Assembly (NCBI GenBank): GCA_005223375.1
Contig: RXOD01005630.1
Span: 1 to 13,125 of the forward strand
DNA length: 13,125 nucleotides
Direction: 5' to 3'
From: Amoebophrya sp. AT5.2
Taxonomy: Eukaryota; Sar; Dinophyceae; Syndiniales; Amoebophryaceae
Made by a program: the position numbers and the translations under genes. Below the pieces are notes generated by a model. It was given only the letters and a program-made list of their open reading frames with translations, searched no databases and had not been told where the DNA came from. This document shows, one piece after another, positions 1 to 8,236 of the stretch (positions are counted from its first letter, which is position 1; every line of letters starts with the position of its first letter).

Positions 1-57
1 AGCCTTGCGCTGGGGATAGTATACCTGTGACGGAAAATTCAGTGATCTTCACTTCAG
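1..57 (+). other. probable intron 3' end (or 5' flank) before the first exon
   Basis: The frame of the downstream exon is closed here by a TGA at 28-30. The stretch ends in a reasonable acceptor, CTTCACTTCAG at 47-57. The simplest reading is the end of an intron whose donor lies left of the window. It could instead be 5' untranslated sequence, with translation starting at the ATG at 61. A GT at 19 would make a 39-bp intron, much shorter than the others seen here, so I do not favour it. Confidence 0.4.
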
Positions 58-3000
58 TCAATGGTCGCGCGACTGCAAAGTCGTGGCCGTGGGCGACGAA
101 CCACGACGTCGCCAGAAATCTATCATCATACACCACAACAGCTTCTCGGGCGACTCTACTACGCCACGCGGCGCGGTATCTTCGACGCCTGGATTGCGTT
201 TGTCGAAATAGAGCACACGTTGCAGCACTGCGGCGGCGTCCTGAGCGAAAAAAACGCGCTGCTCCGGAAGAAGCGGGCATGGCGAGCGTGGCTTGAGTAC
301 TTACTTTCTATACGGTTCACCTCTCAGGATCAGGTTGTTCAACTTCACGTTTACTATCCATCGTTCATGTTTGTAGCCCCAACTTACTTTGTTCTCGTTG
401 AAAACTCTCGACAGCGAGCTGGCGTATCAGCGGCCGCGGAAGAAACGACGTGAGGCGAAGCTGCGGATGTTTCGCAATGAGAAACGACTACGTTTGATGC
501 ACCACTGGCTGAAGCTCATGATCGTGCAACGCTGGAAATGCGATAACCAAGCGAGATCGCTGGTACTAGCCGAAAATGTTGCAGCTTTCCCTTTCAGTGC
601 CAGTGGGAATCGTTTTGCAAGAAGTGTGCCATAACACCGAGACTGAGGCCATAGTAGATTTACAAACACGTTTGAGCTACGTCACGACGTTCAATTTCAG
701 GCCCTCCGTCCCTTCGGCGCGTGGGTTCGTCTCACGAAGCGACACAAGCGCGAACGGCTCGCGGCGGCGAAGGTTGTCGCGAAGCGGAAGCTGGCGATCC
801 TTCGCCCTTGGATCGCTTTGATGAAGGAGCAGATTCGGGACAAGGTTCGGGAGCGCAAGAAGGACAGGTGGCGGCTGAAGCACGTCTTTCTCGCTTTCTG
901 CAGAGGATGTTCACGGGAGGGACATCTGAACCTCTACGTCCCGTTTTTGCTCTGGAAGCGGATTTGTGTGATCCGGGCCCACACGAGACATACGGTAGCT
1001 GAGATTTTCGGCGCGTTCGTGCAGAGATGGAAGCTGAAGAAGCCACGCAGAGAAAAAGACCGGTACGGGAGATGGAGAAACGCGATGCGGACGAAAAGAA
1101 AGTGCATCAGAGAATGGTAAATTAATACAATAGATTCTAGATCTAGTGTGAGTGTGTGGCAGGCTGCGTCCCCGTGCTGGTGCTCGTCGTGGTTATGGTT
1201 TGCATTCTACTAAGGTGCGTTAAAGATCATGCGCTTTCGCGATAATCCGACGTCCTCGCTATCACAAAATGATTTCATCAGGCACGAGCGGGTCTTTTTC
1301 TCCGCCACGCGCAAACAATTGGTTCAGCGGAGCACACTGTTCCATCTGTGTCTCCTCGTGAAGCGCAAGGAGCTCTGGCGACTCGGCAAGCTCGCTGGCT
1401 TTCTCAAGACCCAGACGTGGCGCTTCTTTCACGCCTGGCGTGCGATCTTCGAGAGAACGCGGGAAAACATGCGCGTGATCGCTTTGAAGCGGAGGATCCG
1501 GCAGCGGGATAACGAGTCGAGGCCCAGCTTCTACTTCAACGTCACAGAATACGCTCTTGCACAGTGGAAGCGGCACTTTCTCGCCCGCCGCCAGTTTCGC
1601 ATCCGCTACGGCACACGCGCTCTCGGATTATGGAGCAGCGTGGCGCTCAAGGATCCGGAGCGGGTGCAGCTTCTGAACAGGAGACGCAAGGTGCGGGACT
1701 ACAGCTATCTGTTTTCCTACTCGCGGTTGGTGCAGGGCGATGGGCTATTCCCGACCACGACCAACTTGGCGATGATGAACACGAGCAGCATCAGCCACAA
1801 CAGCTCGAATCTTGTGGCCGGAAACAGCAGTTATCCCACCGGTGTCAGTTGCACCAGTCCGACGCCAAAGAAAGCTTCGATCGCGCCGCGCAGGGAGGGC
1901 GGCATGCGGCACTGGTGGGCGGCATCTGGGGATACTATTAAATGCGGTGGCGTTCATCTCTCGGTCGTGACCCCCACAGCGGGTGCTGCGGGTGGGACCA
2001 GAGGCGGTTGGCCGTCGAGTGCCTCGAATGTCTTCGGCACCGTGAGCAGCCGCGCCAAGATACGGAGCAAATCGACCGACGGGGGGGGGTTCGATCCGAC
2101 AATGTCGAAACTTTCGTCAAAGCTGTCGACGGACAGTAAGAAGCCCCCCTTCTTCGTAGTGCCAACCAAGTCGACGCACGCTTTGGGAGGGGCATTTTCC
2201 GACTCCTGCTACAACCGGGCGTTGAACGAAACACACTTGGTTGCGGAGTGGCGAAAACGGCGTGGCAAGAGCTGTGGTCCATCGTCGGGTACTGCGGACT
2301 CGCGCAGCAGGGCCAGTACTGCGCGGGGAAGGACGTTGAGTTTCCGAAATCCGCTCGCGTCGAGAGTGGTGGTTCTCTCGTCTGCCGATGATGCGCCTTC
2401 ACCGACGCTGGAGTCCGCAATTGGCGGAGACGTCTTTTTCAGCGCACAGAGTTGTGGGGGCGCCAGTGCATCCAACATGCGACCACCGTTTGCCCCTGCC
2501 TCAAGAAGGAGCAGTGTGTCTGTTGTCAACCCTAACTCGTATGCGACGGCCGCTTCAACCGCTCCTAGAATGTCCGCGACCTTGACGCCGCCGCTCGTAT
2601 CGGAGCCCAACTCACCGCCACGACGGCCGCCCGCCGAACACCCGCCGCCAAGCGCGCACAAGAATGACAACAAGCTGGAGCAGGCGCTCTTCGGTCGGGC
2701 GAGGGCGGCGCAGCCGGTCGGAGTTTCGTACAGTGCTAGGTGCTCTGCGAGCGCGCTAGGTGGCGGCCGCGTTCAGTCCGGAGGGTCATCGTCCTCGTCT
2801 TCGCTCTTCAAGCGCGCCGAGGAGTATCTGCGAGTCGAAGACGACGTCGAGGCCGCAGAACCGAGCCTGGAAGAGCGTGAGCACGCGGCCAAGACAACAA
2901 AGAGCCTGCGCGAGTCCAGTGGATCAATTCTAGTCGACTACTTTCGCTACGGTTCTTCGGAGCGTGACAACTCAGAGGTGCTGTCTGCTAGCCGCGTACC

Positions 3001-5929
3001 GAAGGAGCAGAGGCCACCGTCGAGGCCGAACGATGAAAAACCGACTTCCGGGAACGTATCGCCGACAGCGCGGTCGGTTCGCAGTTTCGAGCGAGCGGAT
3101 CCGCACGTAATAATGCAGTACGGCTGCGATTGGTTTGTTGACAGGCCCGCGAAGCGCTCCGCGGAGGATGCTGGATTGCCGCGCACTTCGTACGGGTTGT
3201 CTGCGGCGGGCTCAAACGGAGTGGAGGACCGTGAAGCGACCGGCCAAGAACGAATAGAAGGACCGATCTCCGAGGCCTCGCCGAACAAAAGAAGACGACG
3301 CAGCAATGACGAAAGCAGCGCTCCAACGACCAATGCCCATGCGGTTGCGGGGTGGAAAAACATCGTTGAAGCAACGTCGGTGGCGCCGGCGAAAAAGGGA
3401 GCAGCGGAACGGACAGCACCCTTTCCTTCGAGTAGTAGAGCTGCGCCGCGCGCGCGCGGCCACTTCCGTAACAGCATACAGGAATTGAGTCCGCGTAAAG
3501 TTTTTACCGACGAGCTAGAGAGCCGGAAGAGCTCGAAAGCGCGAAGCATACGTTTGGCGCAGGACGATTCGGCGAAGGATTCGGAGCTCGGAGAGAATGT
3601 CACGCTGGCGCCCTCGTCCAGTCGTGCTGCGCGAAGCACGAGCGAAAAGCGGAACCCGTTCGAGCCAACTCCGCGCGAAAACGCCCGGAACCTCGATGAG
3701 TACATCAACGGCTCCTCGGAGTTCACGCTCCAGCCCGGCCCGGAAGCAGCTTCGGCGGCACAGGTTTCGTTAGAACGGGCACCGCTGCGTCCCTCTGAAG
3801 GCGAGCATTTGCAGAATAATCACGTCGAATCGGTCGAGCTGCTGTGCTCGCTGGATACGTCCACAATAAGGTCAGAATCTCGGGACAACGTGCGCGCATC
3901 GAAGGAGAGCGCAGTGTCGAGTGTTTTCGGTCCGTCTTCAGCGGCGAGCGAGGCAAAGATACTTCCGCTGACTCCGTCAAAAGCGAGCGGAAAATCGCGG
4001 GAGGACGCGAAGGATTCGCCAGAGAGCAGCAGAAATCGGGTGGTCTTGAACGTACATGCGAAGCAGGAGGAGCGGTCCACCGCTGCGACGTCAGCCATCT
4101 TTCCAAACGCGAAAACGAGCGTGAAGGTTGGCACGAGCAGTGCGACCAGCTCAACGAACCTGCTTCCGCCTGCTGCAGGAGATGGTGTTGGCGCCTTGAG
4201 TGGAGGCTCACGCACCCCGAACAAGCCTGAAGAAAGCCGCATAGACAGACTCGCGCGCGAAATCCAGAATCTAGAGGCACGCACCTTGCAGGCGTCCCCG
4301 CCGGGGCTCGAAATCTCGCTGGACAGGACCTGCGAACGCATCTGGTACGGGCCGCGCAAGTACGGAGAAGAGATCGCGAAGAAGGATGCCCCAGTGCCGT
4401 ATTTGCTGCGCAGCACGCTCTTCGGTGACGGGCAGGCGGACCCCGCCGAGAAACCGCCTGGCAGTCCGGTTTCAGCGTCCGCGTCGCGTGTGGAAGTGGA
4501 AGATCAACCGACACCGAGCAGAAAAGCGGACCCGTGGGCAGTGTTTCCGGCGGCGGTGGAAGCGGCGAAACGTGGACTCAATAGCCCGACCAGACAGCGA
4601 AGTTCTCTGAAGATCGAGCAGCCCAAGAGACCCGAATTGTCGTCAAGGCTCGGGGTCGAATCACTTGCGCGGAGCAGTGCATCGGCAAGAAGTCTTTCTT
4701 CTGCAGCTGATCGCGGGCACCCGGCATCTGCAAATCCGAGTGTGGGCGAGCGCGACTCAGAGAAAGCCGCCGGGGGCAGCAGCAGCCCAAGCAATCGTCC
4801 CGGCGTTCGCACCTTCGCCGTTCCGCAGCCCGCACACCAGATTCTGGAGTCCAAGTTAGCGCCCGGTACGTCGCTTCCTGAGAGGTTGCAGTCGCCGAGA
4901 AACAGGCCGCTTCCGTCTGTTTCCTGGGGTAGCGTGTCAGGCAAGACCATTTCGCCCTCGCAATCGCCCGAAACCGACGACGTCCGGGGAGAAGAAGGAG
5001 CGGCACCGGAGCCTGCGACTGAAGCGGTAAACGGTGGCGCCAATAACAATAAAAATCCGACTTTGTTCTACACAGCGCCAGATGAGCGATCAGAACATCT
5101 TGGTCATCATGATCTTATGTCGAGCGCGTCGCTGATCGTGAAGAACCATGACTATGACACGGCGGTCGACGACGCAGCTTCGGGAGACTCAATAGCCGCG
5201 TCCATGATTCGAATGAAGACGCTGGAGGAGGAAATCGGTCCGCCCATTACGCCGGTCGAGGAAGCGGCCACGCCAGAGTCGGACCGACAGATTGTCGTCA
5301 TCCACTCCTCGTCAAGCTCGCAGCTAGCGGCGGAGCCGTTACGGTTGCACCCTCCTCTGCACATTCCGGAGCCATCGCCGCCGTCGACATCGCAGAACAA
5401 CTTCTCGCTCCTTCGACGCGACGACGAGATCGGTATGAAGAACGTCCCGGCCCCACCGAGCAAAACAGAGCAAGAATCCGCATTCGGTGTTTCGTCGGAC
5501 GCTGCGAGTGCGGCGGGGACCCAGTACTTCGAACCAAAGAAAGTGGTCCTGGTGATGGCGAGTAATCCGGGTTCGGCAAGAGAAGCATCTTCTGGTGCCC
5601 CTGGAGCAGCTGACGGTAGAAACGGGTCAGCATCGCCGACGACGAGCATCACAGCGGCAAACATCCGCGTACAGCTTCCCGCGGAGCCTTTCAAGGCGGC
5701 AGCGGGCCCGACGCAGACGAAGGCGCGCAAGATGACCATTGCGCATCCACGAATACGAAACCAGGCAGAGCAGCAGCCGTCTTTGCGCTCGATGAAAAGT
5801 AGCTCGACTACTGGAACAGGAAGGGGCGTGTCCAGCACGGCGTTGTTTCCCACTCGATCAACGTCATTAATCGCAGCTAGCCGAGTCAGCAGCAACCTGC
5901 TGGGCGGGGTCCGAAGTGGGCGATCATGA
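58..5929 (+). CDS. Sfi1-like Trp-repeat (centrin-binding type) protein with giant disordered tail; 4 exons, possibly 5'-partial
   Basis: Exons are 58-296, 415-562, 701-1116 and 1282-5929; joining them leaves one open frame of 1,816 residues ending in TGA. Phases match at all three junctions (2, 0, 2). Residues 1-405 (counted from base 58) are basic, helical and Trp-centred: W45, W78, W111, W137, W166, W214, W239, W268, W300, W320, W363 and W385, mostly 25-33 apart, in contexts such as FDAWIAF, HHWLKLM, LRPWIALM and FFHAWRAIF. That spacing is typical of Sfi1 repeats, which form a long helix binding centrin at spindle poles and basal bodies. Residues from about 420 to the end are rich in Ser, Pro, Ala and charge, without clear domains, and are probably disordered. 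An ordered-looking island lies near residues 1250-1320. The start is unsure: either an upstream exon exists or the ATG at 61 is used. The repeat assignment is by pattern; centrin binding is inferred. Confidence 0.72.
297..414 (+). other. intron of the Sfi1-like gene, with internal direct repeat
   Basis: Donor GTACTTACTT, acceptor CTCTCGACAG, length 118 bp, phase 2. Splicing joins RAWRAWL to DELAYQRPRKK across a change of frame. The 9-mer ACTTACTTT occurs at 299-307, just inside the donor, and again at 382-390, 24 bp before the acceptor. Confidence 0.8.
563..700 (+). other. intron of the Sfi1-like gene
   Basis: Donor GTACTAGCC, acceptor TTCAATTTCAG, length 138 bp, phase 0. It joins the exon ending DNQARSL to the one beginning ALRPFGAWVRL and keeps the Trp-repeat pattern going. 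Confidence 0.8.
1117..1281 (+). other. intron of the Sfi1-like gene, with repeated CATCAG near both ends
   Basis: Donor GTAAATTAA, acceptor GATTTCATCAG, length 165 bp, phase 2. Joining gives KCIREWHERVFFS and restores the main frame. CATCAG lies 6 bp before the donor (1105-1110) and again as the last six bases of the intron (1276-1281). Confidence 0.75.
2081..2089 (+). repeat. G9 homopolymer inside the coding exon
   Basis: Nine consecutive G bases encode a Gly run in the disordered tail. The frame reads through sensibly on both sides (KSTDGGGFDPTMSK), so there is no sign of an assembly frameshift, though such a run is prone to slippage and miscalling. Confidence 0.7.
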
Positions 5930-6723
5930 AATTGATGATCATGATGCGTCGAGCTCGAGGAGAGCCTGGAACGACATTGGTGTCACGCATACACGCCGCT
6001 CGTATAGAAAGTTGTCTTTTCTTGTGAACTGAACATCTCGCGAGCTCGCGCGGCTTTCTATTTACTTAATTGATTTTTCGCACACGCACAGGGTGCATCG
6101 ATCTTGCCAAAGTATTAAAGTATTTTGCCACGCTTGATGTTGACAGTAGAGCAATTGATGACTGAAGAAAGATCGCCGTCTGGGTACAGGACTTATTTTC
6201 GGTAAAAGTTTTGTTGAAACAATTTATGAAATTGGTGGAAAAACGTGACATTTGTTCTTTCACTCAGTACTACTTCCACTTGGGTCGTCCAGCAAAGCGG
6301 TCGTGGAAGACTGTCTGTGTCTGTCGGGAGACCGCTCGGTCGGAAGATAACATTTCATCTGTTCATCTTTTCGCGATTCGGTCTGATGCTATAATGCAAT
6401 TGATATCGATGATGAGTGAGGGGGAGCGCTGAGAGCATCAACCGCGACGAAGTCAGCCTGGCATTACTATTTAAATGTAATGATTACTTGCCCCAAGAAG
6501 GATAGTCGTAGTTGTAGGGACTCCACTCATTCAAGAGCGGGGCTCGTCATTACGTACTTGCTCTGAAATTTAACTTTTTAAATTCGATCTCTCGAAGCAG
6601 GGCCCCAAGCATGCCGAAGTGGGAAGTAGCTTGACCCCGCTCTTCAGAGCAGCGCTTACTTGGCACGATGCGCCCACAAACCCGGAAATAACTCCAAGGC
6701 GCCAGCACCAGCAGAAGGCCACG
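5930..6723. other. intergenic region, no gene supported
   Basis: About 790 bp, clearly more AT-rich than the exons on either side. The left part has AT-rich stretches (6055-6130) that could be the 3' end of the upstream transcript, but no AATAAA signal. AT-rich inverted repeats occur at 6462-6482 (CATTAC and GTAATG arms) and near 6567-6585 (AATTTAA and TTAAATT around a 4-base loop). Short ORFs on both strands lack codon bias, family resemblance and splice support. The right part presumably holds the promoter and leader of the zinc-finger gene. Confidence 0.6.
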
Positions 6724-7381
6724 ATGAGTGTGGAAACGTTTTTCGTGCAGAATCCGAACGGACAGATAGGTTGCATCGCGGGTGCAGATGCGATTGAGCC
6801 GCCGCCAGCAAACCCAAGGATAACCTGCCACCACTGCCGGACACTGCTGGAATACCCGGATGGCAGTACGATCTATTTGTGATGCGCAGTAGCGTATGTA
6901 TACATTTTGGAATTCAAAACGTGCCCGCACCGCTTGCTGAAGAGCTACAGCGCTCGACTTTGTCACGATGGATGCCACACGCATACTACCACTCAACAGG
7001 TTCCTATGTGCAATGCTTTGTCTGCAGTGCGATGAATGCAGTGGTGAACACCGACACCGCTGCAGAAGGCGAGGACTATCCAATCGGGGGACGAACAATA
7101 AATATGCTGTGCGCCGTCTGTGGGACGTCGAATCTAGGTACCTATTAATCGAGTCACGACGGTTTCGGTTACGTTTGATTCTAGCAAAGTAGCTCACCTT
7201 CGGGATCATTCATTTTCGTTTACTTACGTCGTTTTGCAAGAAACAGGATGCAAAAAAAAAACCAGCGCCTTGGGGCACTCATTACGTCCGGTGTGGAAGC
7301 TGCGGAACGGTGTCTGATGTGTCGCACATATACCATCGAGCATCGCAGCAGCGGCGGCAGTCCCAAAGTGGAGTTGGATGA
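6724..7381 (+). CDS. double LSD1-type zinc finger protein, 3 exons, 131 aa
   Basis: Exons are 6724-6865, 7000-7137 and 7266-7381; both introns are phase 1. The joined protein has two CxxC-x14-CxxC fingers. Finger 1 is C35, C38, C53, C56 and reads CHHCRTLLEYPDGSSYVQC, an almost textbook LSD1 finger (CxxCRxxLxYPxGxxxVxCxxC). Finger 2 is C85, C88, C103, C106 and reads CAVCGTSNLAPWGTHYVRC, with the same spacing but AP in place of YP. An acidic linker (residues 64-78) separates them; the tail after H114 is Gln/Arg/Ser-rich. In plants, LSD1/LOL proteins regulate cell death and transcription; the role in protists is not known to me. The ATG at 6724 is the first Met in frame and has A at -3. The frame is open upstream to 6619 but offers only a GTG there. 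The exact 14-residue finger spacing supports both splice sites. Confidence 0.85.
6866..6999 (+). other. intron inside zinc finger 1
   Basis: Donor GTACGATC, acceptor CACTCAACAG, length 134 bp, phase 1. It splits the finger between G47 and S48, 13 residues after the first Cys. Without splicing the frame ends at 6882 and the second Cys pair is lost. Confidence 0.85.
7138..7265 (+). other. intron inside zinc finger 2
   Basis: Donor GTACCTATT, acceptor AAAACCAG, length 128 bp, phase 1. It splits the finger at L93/A94. The nearer AG at 7245-7246 follows a better pyrimidine context but gives the wrong frame. Only the AG at 7264-7265, after an A-rich run, restores VRCGSC with the exact finger spacing. 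The A-rich sequence before the acceptor is unusual. Confidence 0.72.
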
Positions 7382-8236
7382 AGACTGCGAATTCAAGCGC
7401 CATCGGGTTTAGCGGCTCCGTCTTCATCTGTTCTTTTGAAGGTTCAGCCGTAAAAACGAGGCGCGGAAAGTGGGTCAATGGACGCTAGGCACAGTCCCGT
7501 AGCCCATGAATTCCGGTAGTCACTCATACTCATACTCATAGGACGTACGCGCACCCCCGAGATCTTCTAAAATTAGCTTTTGAAAGGACGCACATGTCGC
7601 AAGTTAGTCACTTCCGTTGAAGTGCTGGTTTGACGTTTTCTACGCTTGCTAAAACATCGCCCCTTGTCTGTGTGGATAACGCAAGATACGCGCGGAGTCG
7701 CACAGATGGATTCGCGTCGATGGATACGGTTGTGATGAGAAAAATGTGACTTCTCCGCGCCCAGAGTGGACGATGTAGAAGCTGCTGTTATAGTGGAGGT
7801 CTACAACTTGCACTTACTTGGTCGTGCTAGCTCGTGCTTGATTCGGTTCGTTTCGGTTGTTGGCATCTCTATCGAAGTCATTTCATCGGGGCATTGCGGG
7901 TTTCCGGGCGTAATCCGTGGTCTTCGTTGATTGCAAATCGTGCCAACGGGCGTATGATTGCAGTCGTTACCGGTCACGCTGGGAAAACGGGATCGATCAA
8001 ATTGTGTTTGTATGAGTTTCGCGCTTCGCAACAGCTTTGGAATTTGGTACATGCAGCTTACTTGGCCTCGTGGCGACAAAATTCAGTTACACAGCGACGG
8101 ACCAAGGGCAAAGGTTTCCTCTCTGAGAAATCGTAGTCAGAAGCAAGACTACGGCCGAACAAGATGGCCGCTCGCACGCTCTTCTTGACGCTTACGTAAG
8201 GTCTTGGTAGGGCTGCTTACATTCAAACATCCTAAG
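7382..8236. other. intergenic region or leader of the CH gene, no gene supported
   Basis: About 855 bp without a convincing gene. A 100-codon ORF at 7834-8136 (+) has mixed third positions, no recognisable family and no splice partner. The stretch includes a small ACTCAT repeat (7522-7539). The CH start ATG follows CCTAAG directly, so a leader intron or trans-splice acceptor ending at 8236 is possible but unproved. Confidence 0.5.
7522..7539. repeat. (ACTCAT)3 microsatellite
   Basis: Three perfect copies of ACTCAT in the gene-free stretch after the zinc-finger gene. Confidence 0.85.

Noticed and set aside
113..142. Possible 30-bp intron to switch frames early in the Sfi1-like gene
   Set aside because: Too short compared with all other introns here; the frame open from 58 to 296 already explains the exon.
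2947..3726. 259-codon open frame on the - strand
   Set aside because: It is antisense to the coding exon of the Sfi1-like gene, is Ser/Leu/Arg-rich, has no domain and mirrors the GC-rich codon pattern of the + strand.
3723..4514. 263-codon open frame on the - strand
   Set aside because: Same reason: a Cys/Arg/Ser-rich shadow of the long exon.
5152..5895. 247-codon open frame on the - strand
   Set aside because: Shadow of the 3' end of the long exon; no domain recognised and no independent signals.
6211..6432. 73-codon + strand open frame between genes
   Set aside because: No GTAC donor or acceptor partner, no third-position bias and no family resemblance.
6550..7209. 219-codon open frame on the - strand
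   Set aside because: It overlaps the two introns and fingers of the zinc-finger gene, whose spliced + strand model is far better supported.
7497..7504. CCGTAGCC, matching the start of the dinoflagellate spliced leader
   Set aside because: Only eight bases match and the rest diverges, so it is within chance and not used as lineage evidence.
7834..8136. 100-codon + strand open frame before the CH gene
   Set aside because: Roughly even third positions, a competing antisense frame over much of its length and no recognisable domain. Kept only as a note on the gene-free stretch.
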